NCBI RefSeq assembly: GCF_030698145.1
Contig: NZ_JAUYNW010000080.1
Coordinates: 1-64,000, forward strand
Source: Phenylobacterium sp.
GTDB taxonomy: Bacteria > Pseudomonadota > Alphaproteobacteria > Caulobacterales > Caulobacteraceae
DNA: 64,000 nucleotides
Direction: 5' to 3'
The translations under genes were made by a program, and so were the position numbers. Of this stretch, positions 9,437 to 17,525 are shown piece by piece (the stretch's first letter is position 1; every line of letters begins with the position of its first letter). Below the pieces are notes generated by a model. That model searched no databases and was not told where the DNA came from. It was given only the letters and a program-made list of their open reading frames with translations.

Positions 9437-11167
9437 ATGCCGGCTCCGCGACGAGGTCTAAGGATCATCCGTGGTCTGGCCGCCGCCGGCGCGTTGGCCG
9501 TGGCGGGGCCGGCAGCCCGGGCGCAAGTTTCCGCACAGGATCTGAAGACCCTTGACGCGGTCGGGGCGGAACTGAACCGCGTTACGGCGGCGGCCGAGCG
9601 GGTCTGCCTGGCGAGTTACACCAAGACGCAGCAGAAAAGCTTCCTGGCGAACCTGTCGCAGGGCTGGGTCAAGTTGGTGGCTTTCGGCTCGCTCGGGGCC
9701 AGCGCCGAACAGAAGGAGCAGATCGTCCGCTCCTCGGCGCGGGACCTGCCGAAGTCCCTATGGTCGATCCAGGACGACAAGGTCCGCAAGTGCATGCAGG
9801 AACGGGTGGACCCGGCCTTCGTGAACTATGCGCGCGCCATCGAACGCATCACCGGGGTGAGCGGCCTTGCCGAGATCAGCTTCCGGTTCGCATTTCAGCG
9901 CTCGGGGCCGCTTGACCGGAACCGCTTCACCGATCGCCTGGTGCTGCACGCGACGACCCCTTCGCGTCAGGTGAAGAACTGGATCTCGGTGCAGGATCCC
10001 ACGGGGATTCCCTATTTCGTGCAGGACTTCGCCTATCCGGCGGCCGGGAAGCCGATCAAGGGCTGGATCGCGCCGGAGGCGGCGAGTTCGGCCCTGGGCG
10101 GCGCGAACCCGGCGCTCACCTCGTTCTGTGTCGAGCGGGCGCCCGCGCCGCCGCCCACCGGGATCGACTACGATCATTTCCAGTGCGTCGAGGGCAAGGA
10201 CTGCCGCCCCTCGACCCAGTCCACCAAGATGCTGCGCCTTTGCCCGGCCCCAGCCATCGTCCAGGCGAACCCGCCGGCCCGGGTCTGGCGGGCCAGCCAT
10301 AGGCTCCAGCCAGGCGGGGCAGAGGGCGCCGCAGCGCAGAAACCGACATGGAACGTTCCCTCGCTGGAAGCCCTGATCGAACGAAAGGGAGCCGGAACTG
10401 GCTATACGATTTTCCGCCTGGAGACCGATGCGTTCAAGAACCAGCCCGCCGTCACCTCGGTCGAGGTGGGGCTGCGGGTCAACGGGATCACCGTGAACGA
10501 GGACGGGGTTCCGCCGGAATACCGGCCGGTCGGGAACCGGGCCGGAGAGGCGTTCAACTACAGCTTCGCCCTGCAGACCCTCAATTTCGACGGGGCGCGG
10601 CGAGGGTGCGAGGACGTCGAGGTCAGCCTCACGCCCCTGCTGGAGGACGGCGGCAAGGGACGCACCAGCGTCGCGCGGCTCGACTATGTGGCCTTCCGCG
10701 ATGTGGCGCCTCGGCCAGCGGCGGGAGGCGTCTCGGGCCTGACCTGGAGCGCGTCCTACATCCGCCCCGCGGAGGCGTGGCGGAATATGCTGATCCTCAA
10801 TTCCTATACCTTCACCTTCGAAAAGGCCGGCGCGCGCGAGGCGGCTATCGCCAAGGTGCAGGCGGACAAGGTCTGGCTGGACGCCAAGAGATTTGTGTTC
10901 AACGGTCAGCAGGTGGTGGGCGCGATCCGGCCGCCGCGGACCCTGCAGCCCAACGGATCGGCCGCCTATGGGCTAATGGCGGCGCTTCGCCAACCTTCGG
11001 GACAGCTGCGCCTGGTGTTCAACTATGAGACTGGCAAGGCGCTGGGCGACTATCTGACGGCCCAGCGTGGACATGACGCGCGCGCGGCAAATGTGATCGA
11101 CAAGTCGCCCTTCGTCCTGGCCGCGGGCGCGAACATCTTGAGCCTGCCGGGAGTCTGCGACAGCTGA
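9437..11167 (+). CDS. Exported protein of unknown function with N-terminal AERxCL domain
   Basis: The 576-residue product has a twin-arginine-containing leader (RRGLRIIRGLAAAGALAV) ending in PAARAQ, so it is predicted to be exported. Residues ~30-130 carry AERVCLASYT, SAEQKEQIV, LPKSLW and VRKCMQERV, matching the preceding small anchored protein in order and in its two cysteines. The middle has a cysteine-containing segment around ERAPAPPP and CVEGKDCRPS. The C-terminal half is beta-rich and Pro/Gly-containing, ending LSLPGVCDS. No catalytic motif is recognisable. It is the last gene of the run that starts at ligA and converges with the methyltransferase eight bases away. Confidence 0.75.
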   Translation: MPAPRRGLRIIRGLAAAGALAVAGPAARAQVSAQDLKTLDAVGAELNRVTAAAERVCLASYTKTQQKSFLANLSQGWVKLVAFGSLGASAEQKEQIVRSSARDLPKSLWSIQDDKVRKCMQERVDPAFVNYARAIERITGVSGLAEISFRFAFQRSGPLDRNRFTDRLVLHATTPSRQVKNWISVQDPTGIPYFVQDFAYPAAGKPIKGWIAPEAASSALGGANPALTSFCVERAPAPPPTGIDYDHFQCVEGKDCRPSTQSTKMLRLCPAPAIVQANPPARVWRASHRLQPGGAEGAAAQKPTWNVPSLEALIERKGAGTGYTIFRLETDAFKNQPAVTSVEVGLRVNGITVNEDGVPPEYRPVGNRAGEAFNYSFALQTLNFDGARRGCEDVEVSLTPLLEDGGKGRTSVARLDYVAFRDVAPRPAAGGVSGLTWSASYIRPAEAWRNMLILNSYTFTFEKAGAREAAIAKVQADKVWLDAKRFVFNGQQVVGAIRPPRTLQPNGSAAYGLMAALRQPSGQLRLVFNYETGKALGDYLTAQRGHDARAANVIDKSPFVLAAGANILSLPGVCDS

Positions 11168-11175
11168 GGTGCGCT

Positions 11176-12021
11176 TCACGCCGAGCGGGCCGTGACGATC
11201 CAGCTGGCGGACGGCAGCTTGACGCCATCCTCGCCTGCGTGGGGCCGTAGGGCCTCGCGCACGGCGCCGATCACCTTGTCCCGCTGCTCCGGGTGCTCGC
11301 GGAGCATGGCGCCCAGCGGGCCGACCTTCAGCGCCACGCCGAGCGTCTGTTCCAGGTCGCCGCTGCCGATCTTGCGGTCGTGCGGGGTGGTCTCGATGGC
11401 GTCGAACCCGGCTTGGGCGAGGATGTCGCGCGCCCGCGCCGGATCGGCGAAGGCGAAGGGGCCCGGGGCGAGCGGATCGTTGGGCGGCGGCGGCGGCAGC
11501 AGGGACAGGGCGGCGGCCATCGGCAGGGTCATGAACGGGTTCTCGTCGGGCCTGCGCCAGCAGACGAAGCCCAGACGACCGCCCGGCTTGAGGGCGCGGC
11601 GGATATTGCTGAAGGCCGCCACGGGATCGGCGAAGAACATCACGCCGAAGCGCGAGAACGCGCCGTCGAAGGCGCCCGGCTCGAAGGGATAGGTCTGGGC
11701 GTCGGCCTCGAGGAAGTCCGGTCCGTTCGGGCCGGCGCGGCGGCGGGCAACCTCCAGCAGGGGCCGTGAGATGTCGACGCCGAGCACCGACCCGCCCGGC
11801 GCAACGGCCTCCGCCAGCGCCAGGCTGGTCTGGCCGGACCCACAGCCGATATCCAGGATCCGCTCGCCGGGCCTGGGCGCCAAGGCGGCCGTGGCCTCCT
11901 GGCCCAGGGGCTCGAGCTGGGCGTCCATGCGGTCCTGCAGGCTCGCCCAGGTGTCGCCCGCCCCGGCGTTCCAGTATTCGATCTGGGCGGCGTTGGCGGC
12001 CGTTTCGTCTGTCGTGGTCAT
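11176..12021 (-). CDS. Class I SAM-dependent methyltransferase
   Basis: The SAM-binding motif I is LDIGCGSGQTSLALAEA, followed by the acidic motif LGVDISRPLL, then EADAQTYPF and FFADPVAAFSNIRRALKPGG, the sequence expected of UbiE-like Methyltransf_11/25 enzymes. The substrate cannot be told. A Pro-rich insert (LLPPPPPNDP) lies near residue 185. It is the distal gene of a minus-strand run: MFS transporter, aminopeptidase P, methyltransferase, with 26 bases between it and pepP. Confidence 0.85.
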   Translation of the reverse strand: MTTTDETAANAAQIEYWNAGAGDTWASLQDRMDAQLEPLGQEATAALAPRPGERILDIGCGSGQTSLALAEAVAPGGSVLGVDISRPLLEVARRRAGPNGPDFLEADAQTYPFEPGAFDGAFSRFGVMFFADPVAAFSNIRRALKPGGRLGFVCWRRPDENPFMTLPMAAALSLLPPPPPNDPLAPGPFAFADPARARDILAQAGFDAIETTPHDRKIGSGDLEQTLGVALKVGPLGAMLREHPEQRDKVIGAVREALRPHAGEDGVKLPSASWIVTARSA

Positions 12022-12047
12022 TGGGCGGCCCCTCCCGGAGCGTTCGG

Positions 12048-13862
12048 CTAGATGGGTTTGCAGGCCGCCTCGAGCCAGGTCCGCACATCGCCGTCGACGC
12101 GTGGTCCGATTTCGGCCCAGACCCGGGCATGGTAGGCGTTGAGCTGGTCGCGCTCGGCGGGGGTCAACTTCTCGACGGCCACCAGGCGGCGATCCATCGG
12201 GGCCAGGGTCAGGGTCTCGAAACCGTGCATCGCCCGTTCGCCGCCGGGAATCGGCGCGGCCTCTGTGACGTACTGCAGGTTCTCGATACGGATGCCGTAG
12301 GCGCCTTCCTTGTAGTAGCCGGGCTCGTTGGAGACGATCATCCCCGGCCGCAGGGCCACGAAATTGGGCAGCTTGGAGATCCGCTGCGGCCCCTCGTGGA
12401 CGCCCAGATAGGAGCCGACGCCGTGGCCGGTGCCATGGTCGTAGTCCAGGCCCATCATCCAGAGCGGAGCGCGGGCCAGGGCGTCGAGAGCCGAGCCGGT
12501 CGTGCCGGCCGGGAAGCGGATCGCCGCCAAGGCCAGGTGACCCTTCAGGACCAGGGTGAAGCGCTCGGTCATCTCCTGGCTGGGTTCGCCGATGGCGACC
12601 GTGCGGGTGATGTCGGTGGTGCCGTCCAGGTACTGGGCGCCGGAATCGACCAGGAGCAGGGAGCCCTGCTCAGTCGCCCTGTTTAGGCGGTTGGTCGGGC
12701 GGTAGTGGACGATGGCGCCGTTGGAGGCCGCCCCGGCGATGGTGTCGAAGGAGAGGTCCTTCAACGCCCCAGTGGCCTGGCGGAAGGCCTCAAGCTGGGT
12801 CACCACCTCGATCTCGTCGACCGTGCGGGTCTGGGCGTCGGTGGCCAGCCAGTGCAGGAACCGGGTGACGGCCGCGCCGTCGCGGCGGTGGGCCTCGCGG
12901 GTCCCCTCGATCTCGACGGCGTTCTTGCAGGCGCGGGGCAGCGCGCAGGGATCGTCGCCGCGGACCACCTCGGCGCCGGCCCTGGCAAGGGCGTCGAAGT
13001 ACCAGGCCGAGGACTGGCCGGGGTCGACCAGGACCCTCTTGCCCTTCAGCTCGGCCAGGGCGGCGGGCAGGTCGTCGGGGGCCTCCAGCCGCACCTCGTT
13101 GCCCAGCCAGGCGCGCAGGTCATCGCCGACCTTTACGGGGTCGAGGAACAGACGGGCTGTCCCGTCGCGATTGAGGATCGCCTGGCCCAGGGGCAGGGGC
13201 GAGCGGATCACGTCGCCGCCGCGGACATTAAACAGCCAGGCGATGGACGACGGCGCGGTCAGCACCGCGGCGTCGGCGTTCTTGCCGGCCAGGGCCTCGC
13301 CGACCCGGGCGCGCTTGGCGGCGGCCTCCTCGCCGGCATAGGCGAGCGGCTGGGGCACGACGGGCGCGGTCGGCTGGGCGGGACGCGCGGCGCCCCAGGC
13401 GGTGTCGAGGGGGTTGGGGGCGACGGGCTTGAGCGTGGCGCCGGCCTTGGCGGCGGCGGCCTTCAGGCGTTCCAGGGCGTCGGGCGAGTGCAGGCGCGGG
13501 TCATAGCCGATGGTCTGGCCCTGACCGGTGGCGGTTTCCAGATAGGCCGGCACGCCGCCTTCCACGAGATCGCGGATCTCGAACACGTCCTGGTCCACCT
13601 GGTCGCGAACCTGGAGCGTGTAGCGGCCGTCCACGAAGATCGCGGCCTTGTCCTTGAGGATCACCGCCGCGCCCGCCGAGCCGGTGAAGCCGGTGGCCCA
13701 GCCCAGGCGGTCATTGGCCTGCGGCAGATACTCGTTCTGGTGCTCGTCCTCGTGGGGCACGAGCAGGCCGTCGAGCCCCTGGGCCGACATGGCCTGTCGG
13801 ATCAGCGGGACATGCCTGGGGCCGAAGGAAGGGTCGGTGCTTTCGTCGAAGGTCTGGCGCAT
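12048..13862 (-). CDS. pepP: Xaa-Pro aminopeptidase (aminopeptidase P family)
   Basis: This metallopeptidase removes N-terminal residues that precede proline. The C-terminal creatinase/pita-bread domain has all five metal ligands: two Asp in LLVDSGAQYLDGTTDIT, the His in GHGVGSYLGVHEGP, the Glu in SNEPGYY and the Glu in IRIENLQ. Two creatinase-like N-terminal domains precede it, giving 604 residues, the long eukaryote-like type common in alphaproteobacteria. The ATG at 13862 starts MRQTFDESTD. It lies 50 bases downstream of an MFS transporter gene on the same strand. Confidence 0.93.
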   Translation of the reverse strand: MRQTFDESTDPSFGPRHVPLIRQAMSAQGLDGLLVPHEDEHQNEYLPQANDRLGWATGFTGSAGAAVILKDKAAIFVDGRYTLQVRDQVDQDVFEIRDLVEGGVPAYLETATGQGQTIGYDPRLHSPDALERLKAAAAKAGATLKPVAPNPLDTAWGAARPAQPTAPVVPQPLAYAGEEAAAKRARVGEALAGKNADAAVLTAPSSIAWLFNVRGGDVIRSPLPLGQAILNRDGTARLFLDPVKVGDDLRAWLGNEVRLEAPDDLPAALAELKGKRVLVDPGQSSAWYFDALARAGAEVVRGDDPCALPRACKNAVEIEGTREAHRRDGAAVTRFLHWLATDAQTRTVDEIEVVTQLEAFRQATGALKDLSFDTIAGAASNGAIVHYRPTNRLNRATEQGSLLLVDSGAQYLDGTTDITRTVAIGEPSQEMTERFTLVLKGHLALAAIRFPAGTTGSALDALARAPLWMMGLDYDHGTGHGVGSYLGVHEGPQRISKLPNFVALRPGMIVSNEPGYYKEGAYGIRIENLQYVTEAAPIPGGERAMHGFETLTLAPMDRRLVAVEKLTPAERDQLNAYHARVWAEIGPRVDGDVRTWLEAACKPI

Positions 13863-13912
13863 GGCGCGAACTTAGGGAAGGTCGCCGGCTTTCGCCACCT
13901 TCGCGCGCGGCC

Positions 13913-15082
13913 TCACTCGGGACGACGCAGCAACAGCAGGCAGAGGAAGGCCAGCACGCTGGCCCCGATCAGCACGCCCAGCGCCAGCTCCACAGAACGC
14001 GCCAGGGCGAGGGCGAAGAGGAATGGTGCGATGGCGCCGACGATCCGGGCCGGAACGTTCAGGGATCCCAGCCGTCCGCCATAGTTCCGCGTCCCGAACA
14101 GGGCCAGGGGAAGGGTCCCGCGCACGATGGTGAAGAGCCCGTTGCCGGCGCCATAGAGGATCGCGAACGGCGCGGCGGCGACGGGGCCCATCGCCAGCAG
14201 CATGGCCGCGCCGACCGGGAAGGCGACGACGGCCGCGCGGCCGGACGCCAAGGGGTGGATGCGGCGGACCAGGATGAACTCGGCGAACCGGGCGGCTACC
14301 TGGGCCGGGCCGACCAGCATGCCCGCCGCCACCGCAGCCGCGGCGCTGGCGCCCATCGCCATCAGCAGGGGCGGCAGGTGGGCGCCCATGATCGAGCCTA
14401 TGCCGGCCATGATCGCCAGGGCGGTGGCCAGTAGGACCATCTGGAGCGCGACCGGCGCGGGATCGTCCGGGACCTGGGCCGCCGCCTCGTCGGCCGTCGC
14501 GACCAACTGGGGCGCGTCGCGGGGCAGGGTCAGGTGCAGGGGCAGGGCGATGACCAGATTGGCCGCGGCCCAGACTAGGCACGCGCCGCGCCAGCCGATC
14601 TCATGATCCAGCCAGGCGGTGAGCGGCCAGGCGATCGTCGAGGCGAAGCCGGCGATCAAGGTCACCCCGGTGATCGAGCGCCGGGCGTCGGTCCCGAACC
14701 AGCCGACCAGGCCCGCGAAGGCGATGTCATAGAGGCCGAGCGCCATGCCCAGTCCCACCACCAGCCAGGCCAGCGCCAGGTGCAGGGGCGTCTGGGAGAG
14801 CGACAACGCCGCCAGCCCCAGGGCCAGGATGATGCTGGCCGCCGACAGCGGCAGGCGCGCGCCGCTGCGGTCGACCGCCCGACCGGCGGCCGGCCCGGCG
14901 AAGGCGTGGATCAGCAGGGCGCCGGAGAAGGCGCCGAACACAAAGGCGCTGGATGTCCCGACCCCGTCGGCCATGGAACCCGCGAGCGAGGCGGGCAGGT
15001 AGCTGGAGCAGCCATAGCCAATGGTCTGCGTGGTTCCGAGCGTCAGGACGGCGCGGCGGGGGCTGATGCTCTGCGCCGCCAT
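13913..15082 (-). CDS. MFS transporter
   Basis: The 389-residue protein has about twelve hydrophobic segments. The first cytoplasmic loop reads GRAVDRSGARLPL, a variant of the MFS loop motif (G-x3-D-R-x-G). The substrate is unknown. The ATG at 15082 follows GGGAGG by nine bases; an upstream in-frame ATG at 15106 lacks such a site. It is the first gene of a minus-strand run and diverges from the ABA4-like gene, with a palindromic TTATCCGGGTATAA in the shared intergenic region. Confidence 0.85.
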   Translation of the reverse strand: MAAQSISPRRAVLTLGTTQTIGYGCSSYLPASLAGSMADGVGTSSAFVFGAFSGALLIHAFAGPAAGRAVDRSGARLPLSAASIILALGLAALSLSQTPLHLALAWLVVGLGMALGLYDIAFAGLVGWFGTDARRSITGVTLIAGFASTIAWPLTAWLDHEIGWRGACLVWAAANLVIALPLHLTLPRDAPQLVATADEAAAQVPDDPAPVALQMVLLATALAIMAGIGSIMGAHLPPLLMAMGASAAAAVAAGMLVGPAQVAARFAEFILVRRIHPLASGRAAVVAFPVGAAMLLAMGPVAAAPFAILYGAGNGLFTIVRGTLPLALFGTRNYGGRLGSLNVPARIVGAIAPFLFALALARSVELALGVLIGASVLAFLCLLLLRRPE

Positions 15083-15158
15083 CTGGTCTTGCCTCCCGAA
15101 TCCCAAAGGCTGGAGGATGCGCCGATCCGCTCACGGACCAAAGCCGGCGCGAAGTATT

Positions 15159-15201
15159 TTATCCGGGTATAATTGACATTGAGGGCCAGCTTGGCTAGAT
15201 G
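15159..15201 (+). promoter_or_regulatory. Candidate promoter and operator in the MFS / ABA4-like divergent gap
   Basis: TTGACA (15173-15178) and TAGATG (15196-15201) are separated by 17 bases, a plausible sigma-70 promoter for the plus-strand gene starting at 15226. Overlapping its upstream edge, TTATCCGGGTATAA (15159-15172) is an imperfect dyad in an otherwise GC-rich region. The arrangement suggests a regulator site shared by the divergent genes, but no regulator gene is adjacent. Confidence 0.45.
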
Positions 15202-15225
15202 TCGACCAAGGCGGAGGGGCTGCTG

Positions 15226-15654
15226 ATGACCACCGAACAACTCTTCACGGCGGCGAGCATGGGCGTCCTGGCGCCCTGGCTGCTGCTCGCGTTCGCGCCG
15301 GTGCGGCGCCAGCCGATCATCCTGGCCGCCCGGGCGAGCGCCGCGATCCTCGCCGCGCTCTATACGGCGCTGATGGTCACGCGGTGGATCAATGGTGGAG
15401 AGGGTGCGGATTTCACCAGCCTGACCGGCCTCAGCGCGGCCTTCGCTCAGCCGGAGATCATGCTGGTGGGCTGGGTGCATTATCTGGCCTTCGACCTCTG
15501 GGTCGGGGCCTGGGAGGCGGATGTCGCGCCGAAGTGGGGCGTGCCTCACTGGGCGCTGCTGCCCTGCCTGGCGCTCACCTTCCTGTTCGGGCCGATCGGG
15601 CTGCTCCTTTTCCTGGGCGTCGGCCTGGCCTTCAGACAAGGTCGGAGAACCTAG
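15226..15654 (+). CDS. ABA4-like (DUF4281) integral membrane protein
   Basis: Four hydrophobic segments and the blocks GWVHYLAFDLWVGAWEADV and LFGPIGLLLFL identify the ABA4-like family, named after the plant neoxanthin-related protein; its bacterial function is not established. The ATG at 15226 follows GGAGG by eight bases and gives 142 residues. An in-frame ATG at 15199 is less likely because it overlaps the predicted -10 element. The stop codon is directly followed by the ATG of the next gene, so the two are surely co-translated. Confidence 0.85.
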   Translation: MTTEQLFTAASMGVLAPWLLLAFAPVRRQPIILAARASAAILAALYTALMVTRWINGGEGADFTSLTGLSAAFAQPEIMLVGWVHYLAFDLWVGAWEADVAPKWGVPHWALLPCLALTFLFGPIGLLLFLGVGLAFRQGRRT

Positions 15655-15999
15655 ATGGAGAAGTCGGCCAGACGCGCGGCGGTCCGTGACTACAAGGAGA
15701 TTAAGAGCCGCCCGGGCGTGTACAGCCTGACCTGCGCAGCGACCGGGCAGACCTGGGTGGGAAACTCACGCGCCATCGACAGCCAGGTGAACAGCGTCAT
15801 GTTCTCCCTGCGCCACGGCTCGCACCGCAATCGCGACCTGCAGGCCGCCTGGAACGCCCACGGCGAGGCCGGCGTCGTCTATGCGATCGTCGAGGCGCTG
15901 GACGACGCGGACATGACCGCCATCGGCCGCGACACCTGGCTGAAGGAACGCCTGCGCCACTGGGCCGCGGCCCTGGACGCCAAGTCGGCGATCGCCTGA
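15655..15999 (+). CDS. GIY-YIG-like nuclease-family protein
   Basis: The protein has PGVYSLTCAATGQTWVGNS, in which GVY and WVG take the places of the GIY and YIG motifs, followed by a helix and AWNAHGEAGVVYAIVEAL, the usual third element of small GIY-YIG proteins. The tyrosine of YIG is replaced by tryptophan, so nuclease activity is uncertain. The gene abuts the ABA4-like gene with no gap. At 114 residues it is a stand-alone domain. Confidence 0.75.
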   Translation: MEKSARRAAVRDYKEIKSRPGVYSLTCAATGQTWVGNSRAIDSQVNSVMFSLRHGSHRNRDLQAAWNAHGEAGVVYAIVEALDDADMTAIGRDTWLKERLRHWAAALDAKSAIA

Positions 16000-16069
16000 C
16001 GCTCAACGGTATCGCTTTGGTAAGCTGCCCCGGGTGAAGCTTCGCCCTGGTTAACGAGCGGGGGCTCTC

Positions 16070-16609
16070 ATGACTTGCTGCGCGCGGCACGCGACCTGGC
16101 CGGAGATGTCCCGGCGGACCATGCTAAGCTCGATCGCGCTCGGCGGTGGGGTGGCCCTGCTGTCCAGCCTGACGCCCGGTGTCGCCCGCGCGGCCGGCCA
16201 TGCCGAGGCACTGCTGCTCACCTGCATGGACTATCGCCTGGCCAACGAGGTCGAGGGCTACATGGCGGCGCGCGGTCTACGCGACAAGTACGACCACATG
16301 ATCCTGGCGGGCGCGTCGCTCGGCGCGCTCAACGACAAGTATCCGGCCTGGAACGAGATCTTCTGGGCCCATCTGGACCTGGCCGTGCAGCTGCACGAGG
16401 TGCATCGGCTGATCGTCGTCGATCACCGCGACTGCGGCGCCTACAAGCTGATCCTGGGCCCCGACGCGGTGAAGGACACCGAGACTGAGTGGAAGAGCCA
16501 CGTGAAGCAGCTCTACGCCCTGCGGTCCCAGGTCACCGGCCGCCATCCGCACCTGGAGGTCGAGATCGGCCTGATGGGCCTCGACGGCAAAGTCACCCAG
16601 ATCGTCTAG
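16070..16609 (+). CDS. Exported beta-carbonic-anhydrase-like protein
   Basis: A twin-arginine-like leader (SRRTMLSSIALGGG, ending ARA) precedes a short domain of about 135 residues. LLLTCMDYRL has the C-x-D-x-R motif and VVDHRDCGAYK the H-x2-C motif that together bind zinc in beta-carbonic anhydrases. The domain is shorter than true enzymes (about 200 residues), so hydration of carbon dioxide is not assured. The ATG at 16070 is preceded by GGGGG; an ATG at 16106 directly before SRRTM is an alternative. A dispersed repeat begins five bases after the stop codon. Confidence 0.7.
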   Translation: MTCCARHATWPEMSRRTMLSSIALGGGVALLSSLTPGVARAAGHAEALLLTCMDYRLANEVEGYMAARGLRDKYDHMILAGASLGALNDKYPAWNEIFWAHLDLAVQLHEVHRLIVVDHRDCGAYKLILGPDAVKDTETEWKSHVKQLYALRSQVTGRHPHLEVEIGLMGLDGKVTQIV

Positions 16610-16613
16610 AATA

Positions 16614-16759
16614 GATCCTCCCCCAGCGCGCAGCGCGGCTAGGGGGAGGTGGCGCGTCGCCTCTATCGGCGACGTGACGGTGGGGGCTGAAGCCCACAAA
16701 CAAGGGCCAAAGTCCCACTCAGTCGGCTTCGCCGACAGCTCCCCCAGGAGGGGAGCATC
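16614..16759 (+). repeat. Dispersed multi-hairpin intergenic repeat, copy 2 (146 bp)
   Basis: This is the second copy of the unit found at 5992-6135, in the opposite orientation. Four hairpins can be read: CTCCCCC/GGGGGAG enclosing a GCGC stem, CGTCGCC/GGCGACG, GTCGGC-TTC-GCCGAC, and GCTCCCC/GGGGAGC at the right end. It starts five bases after the preceding stop codon, contains no plausible coding frame, and is flanked by genes of the same strand. Confidence 0.85.
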
Positions 16760-16837
16760 ATGGTCTATCTGGACCTGGTTAGCTGGCCTGTGGCACAGTC
16801 CGCCCATGCGCAGCGCCGCCACTCTCTCGAATTCCTG

Positions 16838-16960
16838 CGGTCCCCTCGGGGCCGTGCGTCTTCGCGTGGGCTGACCGCCTGCTTCGATAAGACCCACGAC
16901 CCCTGCCCAAGCCGGCCGGGGTCGAGGAAACGAGCCCGTCCGCTGGCGTGACCCACGGAG
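16838..16960 (+). promoter_or_regulatory. Structured leader with competing stems before the GNAT gene
   Basis: Between the repeat and the GNAT gene, three consecutive stems can be drawn. CGGTCCC/GGGGCCG lies at 16838-16854, CGTGGG (16865-16870) pairs with CCCACG (16893-16898), and CGACCCC (16897-16903) pairs with GGGGTCG (16918-16924). The octamer GACCCACG at 16891-16898 is repeated at 16950-16957, where it touches the GGAG Shine-Dalgarno (16957-16960) of the GNAT gene. CGTGGG could therefore pair with either copy. No known riboswitch consensus is recognised; the rest of 16760-16837 shows nothing. Confidence 0.35.
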
Positions 16961-16967
16961 AGCTCAG

Positions 16968-17525
16968 ATGACCCACTTCCCCATACGAACCAAACGGCTG
17001 CTGCTGCGGGACTTCCGCGCGGACGATTTCGACGCCATCCATGAATACGCCGTCGACGAGGCGGTGGTGCGGTTCATGGACTGGGGCCCCAACACGCCCC
17101 AGCAGACCCAGGAGGCGCTCGACCGCTGGTTCGCCGAGCAGGCCCAGGTCGTGCGCCTGGGCGTGAACCTGGCGATCGAGGTGGTCGCGGAGCGCCGGCT
17201 GATCGGCTCGATCCGGATGGACTATCAGGGCAAGGAGACCGCTGACCTCGGCTACAGCCTGCACAGCGGCTACTGGCGGCAAGGCTACGGCTCGGAGGCC
17301 GCCGCGGCGATGCTGGAGCTGGGGTTCGAGCGCTTCGGCCTGCATCGGATCTGGGCGACCTGCGATGTGGGCAACGCCGGTTCATACGGCGTGATGGAAA
17401 AGATCGGCATGCGGCGGGAGGGCACGTTCCTGCAGGACACGCAGGTCAAGGGCCGCTGGCGGGACACCCACCTCTACGCCGTGCTGGCGCAGGAGTGGGC
17501 GGCCCGCCGTGGCCCGCCCGTTTAG
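16968..17525 (+). CDS. GNAT-family N-acetyltransferase (RimJ/RimL type)
   Basis: The start MTHFPIRTKRLLLRDFRADD, the core strand IGSIRMDYQGKETADLGY, the acetyl-CoA loop YWRQGYGSEAAAAML and the late motif NAGSYGVMEKIGMRREG are the succession seen in RimJ/RimL-like acetyltransferases. These transfer an acetyl group to protein N-termini or small amines; the substrate here is unknown. The ATG follows GGAG by seven bases. Its 5' region is structured and contains a repeated octamer that abuts the ribosome-binding site. Confidence 0.88.
   Translation: MTHFPIRTKRLLLRDFRADDFDAIHEYAVDEAVVRFMDWGPNTPQQTQEALDRWFAEQAQVVRLGVNLAIEVVAERRLIGSIRMDYQGKETADLGYSLHSGYWRQGYGSEAAAAMLELGFERFGLHRIWATCDVGNAGSYGVMEKIGMRREGTFLQDTQVKGRWRDTHLYAVLAQEWAARRGPPV

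Noticed and set aside
16760-16950. Region before the GNAT gene considered as a 6S, SRP or RNase P RNA
   Set aside because: The characteristic core sequences of those RNAs were not found on either strand; only local stems are seen.
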